Assembly: GCA_013399855.1 (NCBI GenBank)
Contig: VXAY01000779.1
Location: forward strand, 101,071-165,070
Length of the DNA stretch: 64,000 nucleotides
Source of the DNA: Oxyruncus cristatus
Lineage: Eukaryota > Chordata > Aves > Passeriformes > Cotingidae
Reading direction: 5' to 3'
A program made the translations under genes and the position numbers. The notes under the pieces were generated by a model. That model saw nothing but the letters and a program-made list of their open reading frames with translations. It made no database searches and was not told the DNA's origin. Numbering within the stretch: position 1 is the stretch's first letter; each line of letters opens with the position of its first letter. Shown here one piece after another: positions 24,100-41,400 of this stretch.

Positions 24100-25147
24100 T
24101 CCGGAGGTCCAGGAGCGCGATTCCGGCCGCGGCGGGGAGGCAAGGGCTATATTTATCCCCGGGAGGGCAGTGCCTCGTCCTGCCTGACCTCTGCGGCGGG
24201 AGGGCCCCGCTGGGGCTCCAGGGGCTATCGCGGCTCTGCAGGGCCGGGCTGGCGGCGGCGATAAGCGGGAGCGGGGCGTCACACCTCGGCTGCGGGGGAC
24301 CGCCCCCGGCCCGGTGATGCGTCCCACGGCACTGGCATGCGGCCCCATGCCCGGCGCTGCGGGGGAAGGTCCGTGCCGCTCGGGGCTGGGCACCGGAGCC
24401 CGGGGAAGGGACACACGCTGGGGTTGCAGTCCCGGCGCCGGGAAAGGAGAGCGGGCGGGCAGGAGCCTGGCGGTGCCGGCGCGGCGCGGGGCGGGGAGCG
24501 GGGCGGGGCTGGGCAGAGAGGCGCCNNNNNNNNNNNNNNNNNNNNNNNNNNNNNNNNNNNNNNNNNNNNNNNNNNNNNNNNNNNNNNNNNNNNNNNNNNN
24601 NNNNNNNNNNNNNNNNNNNNNNNNNNNNNNNNNNNNNNNNNNNNNNNNNNNNNNAATGTTTCCCCGGTGTGTCCCTGGCTTTGCCCTTGCCTCTCCGCTG
24701 CTCGGCCTCGCGGTTCCCCGAGCATCCTCCGCATGCCCGCCTTCCCCCCGCCCCGCGCTGCTGCTGCATCGCCCCCGTTGTTCCCTCCCACTCAAGACTG
24801 GTCCCAGCACCCCTCTGCCTTCCTATCCCTGCGTCTCCCGCTGTCCCCATGTCCGAGTGCTTCCCCAGGGGCCCGGGTAGCTCTGGGGCACCCAATCAGG
24901 TGTTGGCACCCCGTCCAGGGCACACAGTGGGTCCTGCTGTGGTGCTCATGGCCATCCTTATGCAAAGCTAGCCCTGCTTGCACATACGTCTGTGTTGCAT
25001 GCATCCTGCGTGCCTGTGTCCAGCGGTGCTTGCCCCTGTCCGTGAGGGCCCCTGCTGCTTGGCCATGCCATCCCACCGTGGGTCCCTTCGTGCAGCCGTA
25101 CTACAGCCCATCCTGAAACGTTGCCTCAGCTCTTCTTCTCTCCACAG
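24100..25147 (+). promoter_or_regulatory. ABCB6: ABCB6 CpG-island promoter and 5'UTR region
   Basis: Bases 24100-24525 are CpG-dense with GGGCGGGG-type GC boxes near 24490-24510, then an N run (24526-24654). A good acceptor (TCTCCACAG ending at 25147) precedes the coding exon, so a non-coding first exon probably lies in or beside the gap. The stretch 24655-25147 is C-rich sequence with no coding signal. Confidence 0.6.
24526..24654. other. Assembly gap (129 N)
   Basis: A run of N in the ABCB6 promoter CpG island, flanked on the left by very G-rich sequence. Confidence 0.99.
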
Positions 25148-25163
25148 CTGGTGACCTGCCAGG

Positions 25164-31015
<5,852 letters not shown>

Positions 31016-32751
31016 GCATGACTGGCGTCTCTGCTGTGACACTGACTCAGGGCCAGGCCCCCACACGGACAGGGAGCCCTTTGCTGGCTCTGCACTGAAG
31101 CCCATCCCATCCTGGAGCTGCAGGGGCTTGGTTGGACACTCCACTATATTTGTACCTGTTTGTTTTGCTGTTGTGTAGTTTCTTAAACCAGGTCCTTCTC
31201 AGCTCCGTGCCTGTGTATTCTGTGTATAGCAGGGTACATACCTCGGGGCAGGGGCAGGCAGGGTTAGTACCTGTGCCCTTGGGTCGACCAGCAGCTCTCT
31301 GCCATGGGCTGAGCTCCATGGGCTTAGGCAGGCAAGGGGCCAGGCAGGCTGTCAGCCCCACACAAAGGGCTGAGCTTGGCAGGGGACCACACCCCAATAG
31401 GAAAGGAAGAAGCAGGGCAGTTGGTGCCCCCTCACCCCCATGTGCCCCCCCTTGCAGTCCCACCTGCAGAAATGTGCCCCTCTTGGCCAGACACCAAGTG
31501 ACCACTCCCCCTAAGTGCCTCTGCACCTTGTACTATGCTTTTATTTTTTCTCCCAAGGAGCACTTTGTCAAGTCTCAATGTTCCCTCAGCCCAGTCAGAC
31601 CCCCCCTCCCTCAGCTGTACACTGCTCAGAGTGGGACGGCCCAGTCCTGTGCAGAACCAGGCACAGCCCCTGCAGGCCAGAATGGTTCCAGCAGCAGGAG
31701 GAAAAGCAGCACCACTCTGCACAGCTGCAGACCCCCTGCCAGAGGCCACTGGCACAAATACCCCCCAACCCACCCATCAGCTCCAGCCTCCAAACACCAG
31801 CAAGGAAGAGCTGGCTCGAGGCTCAGGGCTCTGTTTCTAAGAAGGGGTTCTGTGCTGATGCTACCCCAAAGGGTAGCATCCCCCTGCAGCATGGCTGGAA
31901 GGAGGGAGGCATTCCTGGCCCAGCAGCATTAAAATAGGGCCCTGGGGTAGGTTAGGGCAGCAGAGAGCAGCCAGCAGCAGGCAGGCAGCTGCAGCCCTCC
32001 CCTGCAAGCCACACTGGTACAGTCAAGTCACCACCAAGGTTACTTTTCAGTTAATGGCCCTTGTTATATTAAACCAGAAAGGAAACACAGCTCCATTCAG
32101 TCTCAGAGAGGTCCTGTGCCCCAGCCAAGCAAGGTAAGGCCCAACATGCTCTTGTGCATGCAAACAGCAGGGAGGCACCGAGGGTGTGGCGAGCAGAGGA
32201 GGGGCTGCCTTCACGCTGCCGGGAGGCTGCACATTCAGCTGTGCTGTGTCCAGGCAAGAGACCATCCCAGCCACACTTGTTCATTGCTGAGGGGCTGGCA
32301 GGGCCCTCCCCAGAGCATGAAATCCAGCCCCCTGCTACTGGAGTGGGTAGCTGCATCCCAGCAGCGGTATGTCCGAGCATGCGGAGATGTCCCCACGTGG
32401 CTCTGCCCTCACTCCACAGTCCCACCAGTGTTGTGACATGGCTGTGGCAGCCGTGGGTAAGTGCATGCCCTGGGCTGCTGCCTGCTTTGGTCAGTGTATG
32501 CTCAGCCTTGTCCTGCACCGTCTTCATTTCCCCAGGAGTATCAGTGATTTGCTGCACTAATTTTATACAGGTGCTAGGGCTGAGGTGCCAGTGTGTTTTC
32601 GGTGGCTTACAGCTCCCAGGGAGATGAACGGTCCCTGGTGAAGGGCTCTTGTCACCAGTGCCCAGGCCAGAACCCCACAGCATCCATGTGGGACCAATCC
32701 TTGGGTCACAAGCGGGATCTCATGTCTGCTGGCACACCCTGCCTCTCCTGC
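31016..32751. other. Convergent, probably overlapping 3'UTRs of ABCB6 (+) and ZFAND2B (-)
   Basis: Between the two stop codons I see no coding exon. The minus-strand poly(A) signal AATAAA for ZFAND2B is at 31540-31545. On the plus strand the first candidates for ABCB6 are the variant ATTAAA at 31928-31933 and at 32068-32073. If these are used, the 3'UTRs overlap by at least 400 bases in antisense. An unseen weaker ABCB6 signal before 31540 would remove the overlap. Confidence 0.45.
31540..31545 (-). terminator. ZFAND2B: Poly(A) signal of ZFAND2B
   Basis: TTTATT on plus, AATAAA on minus, inside a T-rich stretch. It lies 1.2 kb downstream of the ZFAND2B stop and is the nearest canonical signal on that strand. 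Confidence 0.5.
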
Positions 32752-35700
32752 CTATGACATGCTGCAGTTCGATGGCTTTGAACTGTGTGCCTGGAATGGG
32801 AAGAAGCACAGAGTGAGCAAGAGGAGACAGGCTTTCTCCTCTGTCCTACAAATCCAGTGCTCAAGTCCCCAGGGCTGTGTGCTCAGCAGTGATGCTGCCA
32901 CTGCCCCAGGCCGGGCTGCCCTCCTGGTGAAGAAAGCCAGTCTAGACAGAGCGCAGAGGAAGCAGAATGCAGGGAAGCTCCCTCCATGACATAACTAGGC
33001 AGGATCAACCCCATGACAGTGCAGAGCCTATAGCCAGCCTCACTCACCTGCCGCTGCGACTGCTGGTACTCGGCTTCGCTCGCTGACAGTGCCTGGGCCA
33101 GTGCCAGATCCTCCTCCTCCTGCGTGCTGCTGGGACAACACTGCATTATGTGCCTCAGCCTCCCCAGTGCATCTCACTGCAACTCTCCAGCACAGCTAAG
33201 CAGGGGGAGCAACCGAGGATCACCCTGAAGAAGCCAGGGGCTGGGGAAGGAGCAAAGGATCCAGCTGGGGCTGGCAGCCACCACTCTGGGCCAAAGAGAG
33301 CCATGTTAACTCCTGTCTGTAAGACAGTGCTTTTAGCACCACTGGGCGCTGTGCCTGAGGACGTGAGCTCCTGGGTATCCTCTGTGAACAACCCTACTCT
33401 GCCTCTGTCATGCTCGCCCTATTCTCTGTGTCAGTCACCATCCCCTCCCAGCTCCCCCAAGGGCTGAGGGCTTGCTTGCTGCACAGAGCTCCCTGATGGC
33501 TCTAGACTCTTCCTTTTTTCCCCTGTCAGCCACAGAGAGGCATCATATGGAGACACGTGCTGAGAGAAATGTCATCCCAAAGCCACATGATGCTTCCCCA
33601 GGCACCTCTCATACACAGGCTGGGTGCATGACACACCACGTGTTTTGGGGCTGTACCTGGGTGGCTGCACTGAGCTGCCTGCTGACTCTGCCAGGGACAT
33701 CTCCAGAGCTCGTTGCAGTGCCTCTTCCTCGCTCTGAAACAAAACACCTTGTCACCAGCTTAGCCAGGGTGGGGGGCAGGAGGCAGCCCTAAGGGACACG
33801 TGGCAGGTACAGTCTTGACCTGCCAAGGGTGGGTGAATCTCCTCTCTCCAGGAAGCCAGACACAGCCAAGGTGAAGGCCTGGGGCTCAGGACACACCTGC
33901 AGTGCTCTACCTGTGCCCATGGGAACGCACCCCTGTCTGCTAATACAGGAGTATGCCAAGAATACAAGTGGGAAGCAGCTTCCAGTCTCCTTCTTCACTC
34001 TCGGCTTGCAGAACAGAAAGACAACACCTGGGGAAAATGGCTGGTACGCTTTATCCCTTTGGAGAAAAATGAGCACCAAGCACAGCATAGCTGCAAGCTC
34101 TGATTTCCCACGGAGCATCCAGGATCCCTGTTTGTCAGTGAGGGCCCAGCTAGGACCTCATAGTCTCCTACAGAATGTGGGTTAGAAAGCAGTTTTGCAA
34201 TCACTTCCCAGGTCACAGGAACCACCCAAACCCACCCCAAAATGCCCAGGCCAAGCCACTCACCAGCCCGTTCAGCAGCATGGCAGCTGGAGGGGAGGTG
34301 CTACGATTCTGCAACGCAGCTGCTCTGCCTCCCCTGCAAACAGGAAAGAAGCTGGGTTATTGTCAAGGCAGGGAGCCCTGGCACAACTACTGAGTTCTGC
34401 TGACGCACAAGAAGCTGTCGCTCCGGCGTTACCCGGGAAGCCAAGTTGAGCCTGGTCATGCCCACCTCAGAATTACAAGTTGGGCCATCACCTTACCTGG
34501 CAGAGGCCGGAGAAGAGGAGCTGTCTGCTGGCCGGGCAGCTCCGCTGCTTGATGCGGTGACTATTTTGGAGGAGGATGCCTGGGCTCTCGTAACTGCAGC
34601 GTGCCTAGGACAGACAGGACGCCTGTGAGAGCTTAACCACCACAAGCCGTTTCTGGGCACTGAACACCCCAGGAGATGGAGCTGGATAAGCAAGAGGCTT
34701 CCTTGGCTCCCTGCCCCCCTTCCTCCCAAGAGTACCCATGTTGTGGCTCAGTTATTCCCAAGAGTTTCAAGTGCTGTTTCTCTACCTGAAACCGTGTACC
34801 AGCACAGGCAGAAACCACCATCTCCAGAATAATGAGATGGGCAAAGAAGCAACAGCAAAGCAGTCAGTGGGCAGTATCAGCAGCTTTTGCTACAGGAGAG
34901 AGACTCTGCATACATCTGTGCTTGGTGCTGCTGGAGGACACCAGGCAGGGAGTGTGAATGTGAGAATGCAGCAGTCCCAGACAATAGGCCAGGAGGAGCT
35001 GGGCTCTTCCTTATCACCCGTCTGGCAAGCACAGCCCCATCCATGCCAGCCTGTCTGTCCCCAGGCCCTCACCCTGCTTTGGAGAGGGGACGCCCTGCCC
35101 CGCTGCAGTCATGGTCCAGGGGGTGCCGGTGCTTGAGGCAGTAGTTCTTGTGGCACTGGTCACAGATCACCTTCATCATCTCCTTCTGCTTGCAGCCAGG
35201 CTTCAAGCACTTGTTGGTGAAGATCTGAAAAATGACATAGCAGTGGTGAAAAGGAACATGGCACTGCAGGTCTAGGGTTGTCCCCTCCCTCCCTGCCAGG
35301 CCCTGGGCATTGACCAGCTTTTCCCACCAGTGTGTTATCTGCAGGGCTCCTGAGTTTGTCTCTGAATACTAGCTTTCTTTAGATAGTTTATTAGTAATTC
35401 ACTGGTGCTTTGATCTCCTTAGACAAGGGTTTCCACAACCACAGAATGCAGAGCAGGAGAAAGCATGCCTCGCCCAGGCACTCCTGCTTTCCATGCCAGT
35501 GCAGTGGGGACACTCCAGAGCCCTCAGCTGTTGCTGGGCTGGATTCCTGCAGGGCCAGCTCCCTGCAGCAATTTCATCTCCTGGCAAGATGGTGTAGCTA
35601 ATTGCTGACTGCATTTTCTTAATGGCAGCATGCAGTTTCCCATCCTCACATCCCAGGTGGCTGCCCAGCCCCACTCCATCCCAGGCCTCAGACTGCATTC

Positions 35701-36529
35701 ACAAAGCCCCGTGGATGCTCACACCTCCAGCTCACCAACTCTCCTTGCCTTCAGCCTGTGCGAACAGGGAAAGCACTGGGCAGGGGCGAATCTGTGTTGT
35801 TTTCATCCCACTCCCAGGCTTTGTCAGGGACCCAGCCGAGCTCAGCAGCCACACAGAGAGCATCAGGTTCATACCTTGCGCTTGCGCTGTGCGGGATCGG
35901 ACTTGCAGTCACGGTCAATGTGCTCGCCCACCACAACATCAGGCATCTCCCCCCGCCTCACGGGGACTGGGGTGTTGCAGAGGGGACACACTGGGACCTG
36001 CACATCCTGCAGAGATAACAAAAAGGGGCTGGGAGCAGGTAGCTGGGCAACCTTGAGTGCTGTGCAGCCATCTATCTCCCTCCCTGGACCTGCCTATCAC
36101 GGCTTCTACAGCAGCAGCTGTAGTTTGAGATTCTGCTCACCACCCTCCAAACAGCTTCCACAGCTGGTGCACAGGCATGGATATACATCCTGGGAAGGGA
36201 AGACAGTATGGCTGGGAGATGCCCACACCATTTCACCCAGCGGCAAAGGGAGGGCTGGATGTTTGTGGCACTGAGATGCACACCCTGGCTTTCAGGGGCA
36301 CCTTCAGACTCAGCACACATCCCAAGGGGGATTGCCCAAGTGATCAAAGAAGTCACAGATTATTCTGATCCATGGCTGGAAAAACTCAGCAGCTCCATGC
36401 AGGAGGGTGGATGAGGTCTCATCTCTGCACTTACCTTCTTGTAGGCAGAGGTGCAGTCGTGCTGGGCATAAGCGATGTGGTCGGTGCAGAAGATCTGCTC
36501 ACAGGCATCACACTTCAGGGGGAGGAAGT
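32752..36529 (-). CDS. ZFAND2B: AN1-type zinc finger protein 2B (AIRAPL), partial: first coding exon not found
   Basis: ER-associated adaptor that binds the proteasome, p97 and ubiquitin and protects against misfolded or misinserted proteins. Exons in transcript order: 36529-36435, 36006-35875, 35224-35073, 34604-34497, 34333-34264, 33733-33657, 33126-33048, 32790-32752. Visible: most of the first AN1 finger (FLPLKCDACEQIFC, AYAQHDC), lacking its first Cys pair, which the missing exon should supply; the linker VPVCPLCN and VGEHIDRDC; a complete second AN1 finger (NKCLKPGC, ICDQCHKNYC, HRHPLDHDC); a Ser/Ala-rich segment; two ubiquitin-interacting motifs (SEEEALQRALEMSLAE and EEEDLALAQALSASEAEY); and a C-terminal prenylation box CSMS. 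The first coding exon probably lies in the N run 37133-37347; an alternative candidate is at 36629-36692. The acceptor of the second UIM exon is a tandem CAGCAG, so one Ser may be optional. Confidence 0.92.
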
Positions 36530-36628
36530 CTGGGAGTGGGGAGATGCCGCGGACAGAGAGCATGGAGGTCAACACTGCCCACCTGCAATCCGGGGGCATT
36601 CCCCACTTCCCGAAGGCACAACCCTTAC

Positions 36629-36692
36629 CCGCGGCAAAGCCAGGGCCGTACTTCACATCCCCCAGCACGAAAAAAAAGATCTGCAGCTCCAT
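36629..36692 (-). other. ZFAND2B: Candidate alternative first coding exon of ZFAND2B
   Basis: An ATG with good context (GCTATGG) at 36692 opens 21 codons ending in phase 1 at a strong donor GTAAGG. That joins in frame to the exon at 36529 through a 99-bp intron with a good acceptor (CCACTCCCAG). The encoded start (MELQIFFFVLG...) has no Cys, unlike the human N-terminus, which provides the first Cys pair of AN1 finger 1. It may be an alternative exon or chance. Confidence 0.3.
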
Positions 36693-36719
36693 AGCCACGT
36701 CTTAGAATTACCCACGGCT

Positions 36720-37480
36720 CCTCCTCAAAACGTGCCCTCCCCAGGATCAGGAGTAGCACCCAGAATCACACCGAGCTCCCCATGGCCTGCTGGCCTCAAG
36801 CCGGCAGCGACCGATGCCGCCCCAGCTAGCACGGGCTTCGCCCATCCGGATGACAGGGAGACGAACAGGCCCCAGCGGCCCCTCGGCCCCGCCGCGTCCG
36901 GCGTTCCCAGCCTGCGGCACCGAGAGCCCTTCCCTGCCGTTCCCGACCCAGAGCCGCTGCCCGGCCGGGCAGAGCCGTGTCCCCGGGCTACCGGCACCGG
37001 CAGCCAGCCCCGCTCTGGCAGCGAGAAGGACCAGTGACCCCTCCGCCAAGGCCAAACCGGGTGGCACGGCTCGCCCTTCATCCACCGCTGCGCCGAGCGG
37101 GAGCCCGGCGCCGCCCCGCCGGCCGGGCTGCCNNNNNNNNNNNNNNNNNNNNNNNNNNNNNNNNNNNNNNNNNNNNNNNNNNNNNNNNNNNNNNNNNNNN
37201 NNNNNNNNNNNNNNNNNNNNNNNNNNNNNNNNNNNNNNNNNNNNNNNNNNNNNNNNNNNNNNNNNNNNNNNNNNNNNNNNNNNNNNNNNNNNNNNNNNNN
37301 NNNNNNNNNNNNNNNNNNNNNNNNNNNNNNNNNNNNNNNNNNNNNNNCGCCCCGCCCCGGCGGCATCGCCCCGCCCCGGCGCGTCCCCTTCCTCCGGAAG
37401 CACCGCCGGCAGCAGGCGGCAACACCAGCTCCAGAGGCTGGGCGCCGAGGGAAGGCTCGGGGCAAGGCGGAGCCCGGAAG
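36720..37480 (-). promoter_or_regulatory. ZFAND2B: ZFAND2B CpG-island promoter with gap, likely hiding the first exon
   Basis: CpG-dense sequence on both sides of the N run, upstream of ZFAND2B on its strand. The canonical N-terminus (Cys-containing, ending in phase 1 before Asp) was searched for in the visible flanks and not found, so it is most likely inside the gap. Confidence 0.65.
37133..37347. other. Assembly gap (215 N)
   Basis: A run of N between CGGCCGGGCTGCC and CGCCCCGCCCC, extreme GC on both sides. Confidence 0.99.
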
Positions 37481-38440
37481 GGCCAGCAAGAGGTGTTTCT
37501 GCCCACACGGGACAGCTTGAACTCGGGGAAATTCCCTCCACCCTGCCCCAAGGGGACACAAACCACGGGTCCTCTGCTGTGTAACAGGGCTCCTGCCTCT
37601 TCCAGCCAGCTCGGAGTCTCCAGGTGCCATGCTACGATGCCCAGCTGAGCACAGAAGGGGTGCTAGCGGGGTCAGGGGTGAAGAATGCATGAGATGCCAC
37701 TACAGCAAGAAACTGGAGTACTGAACAGGGCTAGGAGTGAATTTCATTGATTGCAAAAAACTCAACTCCACGGCCACCCAGTAGCAGAACTCAAACAAGA
37801 CAGGGAAAAAAACCCAAAACAATACCCTGTTACAGCAGTGACACAAAAGATGGAATAGTCTGCAGAACGGGGTTCTCTTCACTGCATAGCACCCATCTGC
37901 TTTTGTCCCCTTACTGCTACCCTCTGTTCCAAAGACCCTTTTCCCTCCACTAGCCCTTGAGAGGGTTTGACTATGCACCCCATCCCTCTCCCCCAAACAA
38001 AACCAAGGAAAGTTAAAATTATTTACACTTTTAGCCATTTAAAAACCCAATAAAATAAGATTGCATATGTCCTACTGGGGATGTGGGTATTAGCAGCAGC
38101 TACAGCTAGCTCGGTACTCTGCGTGCAAAACAAAAGACAAACAGAAGACAGACCAAAATACTGCACCATTACTAGGAAGCGTTTGCTGGGGTTGGTGTTT
38201 CAGTTGTGGCATAAGGCTTCTAGGAGCCGGCTCCTCCCCAGCTGCAGGGCCTCCTGCTCAGCCAGTGAAGGCCTGGCTCTAGAAGGATGGAAAGGATTCA
38301 TTATTCCAGACACAGCACATTAACACTGACGCATTTCCATCTCAGTCAACACAAACATTTAAAAACTCGCTGCACGTTCACTGTGTGAGTTTTTCCTTCT
38401 TTCCAGTGACGATGGAGGAAAAGGGGTGCATGAAGAAGAC
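37481..38440 (-). other. RETREG2: 3'UTR of RETREG2 and gap to the ZFAND2B promoter
   Basis: A/T-richer sequence downstream of the RETREG2 stop with no coding signal. I find no canonical AATAAA on the minus strand; the weak variant AATGAA (plus TTCATT at 37743-37748) is the only hint of a 3' end. The two genes run in tandem, so ZFAND2B begins within about 1 kb of the RETREG2 stop. Confidence 0.4.
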
Positions 38441-41400
38441 CTAAGACATAGGTGCTGCTGTCATCACTGCCTCCTCCTCATCTCCTTGCTTTGGCAGCTC
38501 AGCAAGCACAGTAGAGGAGGGAGATGGAGCGGCAGGAGACTCTTGTGCCTCCTGCTCCTCTCCGAGCCCTAGCTCTACATCCATTTGCTCCAGCTCCCCC
38601 TGATCCAGTAGCTCAAAGTCATCTGCTTCCTCCTCATCCCCTGGTGAAGCTTCTGTCTCTGTCTCCACCACTTCACTCTCTGACAGGTGTGCTTGGAAAC
38701 TCAGTTTCTCTTCAGGCTCGGTGGGGAGGAACTCAGAGAGGGAGGGCCCCTCGCTGGCCTCTGAGGACCGCAGCAGGGCAGAGAGGGTGTTCTGCACCGC
38801 CGTGGTGATGGCAGTGGTGACAATCTCCTCACTCAGCGTGTTAATGCAGATGCCCAGGCCCGGGGCAGGGACAGTTTTTGGCTCTGCGCTGCCTCCTGCC
38901 GCTTGACCACTCCCATTGAAGTGCGTATTTACAAAATGGAGAGGAGACGCGAGGTGAAGGATGGAGAGGTCAGAGTCCGCGGCCTCTTTCTCTGCTGAGT
39001 CCAGCTCACAGGCAGCGTGGGCAAGCTCAGGACCCAGAGGCACACCAAACGCATCTTCATCACTTTGTGGTCCCAGGTCTCTGGAATGATATTCTTCCAC
39101 GGATGGAAACTCTGCCAGGTCCTTGGAAAATGACTCCTCTGGCTCGCTGTGCAGGCTCTGTTGATCCAGGTCTGAAAGGCACCAGCATTAAGGCACAGAT
39201 TCTCTCAACTCTACCTCCTCACCCACCTTCTCCCAGATGACAAGCCATGGCTGACTTTTGGCCATCTTCCCCAACCTTGGAGCACAGCAGGAAGGGATCT
39301 GTAGTTATCCCCTTCTCTCAGCAGCATGACTCACACGGGAGTGTCCCTTTCGCCATCCTGCTCTATGTGCTCTGTGCTCAGAGTGGACTTCCTGCACCAG
39401 CTCATGCTCTCTGCGTCTAGAGCCCCCCACAAAAACCCTCCGGGTCAGGGAAATTGTGCTTACAACACATCACCTGCGTGCTCCTCCCTAGACACCCAAG
39501 TGACCACATCCGAGTGGGTTCCTCCATGTTCCTCACCACTAACCAGTCCTCCTCTGAGCTACGAAGACTGACAGGGTGGTGTGTCAGACCTCGTTTTCCC
39601 AGCATCATATATAGGTGTGTGACTATCTATGCAGTTATTTCTGTGGGACTTTGCGAGTGCCTTTGCTCCCTTGCTGGTGTCACAAGACAGCATTGCTTTG
39701 TGGGGCAGTACTTAGAGGCTGGTCCACTCAGGACCAGCTTATGATCAGCCATGAAGTCATGGCATGCTGTACTGCTTTTCCTTCCTCCTTTCAATGCTTT
39801 TCCCATGCAAATAGCTGGGTTCCCTCCCTGTCCTCCCATTCATAAGGCTTATTGTTCTGGGACAAAACATCCAGGGTAAGGGGGGCAGCAAGGCATCACA
39901 TACCTTCAGAAACATCTGTCAGCTGCGGGGTGGTAGCCCTTGAGACAGAAAAGCCCCCACTTTCCAGGATAGAAGCTTCCTCATCAGAGAGCTCAGAATC
40001 TGTGATTGACAGTGCCAGGGCAGTTTTCTTCACATCCACCTGCATGGGATGAAGACAGAGGGACAAATTCATGTGTGTCTGGCTAACAGTACTGCCTACA
40101 GGTGCCTCCAGAGTTTCCAGGTAGAAGTCCTTGCTGGAGGGACAGTATGCTGGGGAAAGTGCTCACTGCACTACAGGGAAGGGCAGTCTCAGCTCACTGG
40201 CTTTCCTGCAATAAATCACTGCTTGGAGCTTTGCCTGCTCTCAGTGAAAAACCCAAGAGGCAGTACAAGATGGGATCAGACTGTGGGAGTCTCAGAAGGC
40301 TTTGATCCTTCTTCCTTTCCTGGGATCACCAAGAAACAGAACACCCCTTCCCTTCTGCATTCGCACTGAGCCCAATGAAGCCTTCTACAAGAAGCAGTGG
40401 TTCAAGTATCCACATTCCTTTGGAAACCGAGGCTTCCCACCTCACAGCCCCAGCTACATGCCCAGAGTTCCTGTAAAGAAAGACACTCGGTCTGTTTCTG
40501 CAGTGCAAATATAGAAAGGTCACACACAGTGACTGAGAGCAGGGAACAGTGTAAGAGACACTAGTGCTGCTCATCTCCCTTTTTCAGTGTTGAAGAGCCC
40601 CCGTACATTACACCAGGGGGAGTTCATTTCTTCAAGAGACACTCACATTCTCTGAGCATGAAGCATCCTCACCAAAGTCATTCTGAAGTCAGGAGAAGGC
40701 TGGGGCATGTCCTCACCAACATTGTGGCACTGAATTCTCAATACCCAGATTGGAGACAATACTCTTGATCAAACACAAACCCATCTCCCCTTTTAACTAA
40801 GTCACTAAGAAATTAGTTAGTTCTCTGCTGTTTGTTATCAATGCAGCTATACTCAGACCACCCCCGGCTCTCAAGCTGCTACAGATCAGACAGGGGAGAC
40901 TGGTTTCCGCTCAGCTTTTTGTGCTCTTACCACTGGGGAGAAGCCCGACAGCTCTGCCTCACTCTCACTCTCTGTCTCTGCTGTTGGCTCATCACCTACT
41001 GCAGGCTCGCTCTTCGCTTGTCGCTCTATGAGAAAGAGAAGAAAGGCTTTACATGACACTGAAGGAATTTTCTGCCTTTATACATCACTTTCCCACTACT
41101 TCTACTACCATGTGAAAGCATATAGGGTTCCCAGAGACAACCCTAATCTGTTGCTCTTGTGTGCTGTTCTCAGGATCATCTGGAGCACCTAATTGCTCTC
41201 CCCATAAACCTCAAGTTTCCACCTGCTTTCCTCTGCAGCTTTTCACCACACAGTGTTGGCAGACATGCTCTCCTATTGTCCTTTGCTAGGGCTTCACCCT
41301 GGGAGTACAGCACTAAAAAAAGCCAGAGAGAAGGTGGGTCCTTACTCTTCTTCTCATGCTTGTGGTGCAGCGTCTCCGCCTTCATACTGTAGTCCAGTTT

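Noticed and set aside
31132..31932. 266-codon open frame downstream of ABCB6
   Set aside because: Lies in the 3'UTR, begins without a family match, low-complexity composition; a random GC-rich frame.
32883..33047. ZFAND2B ending by reading through the donor after the second UIM (tail ending HHC)
   Set aside because: The splice to 32790 gives the conserved SSKPSNCS tail with a CaaX box, so the read-through is only a possible retained-intron form.
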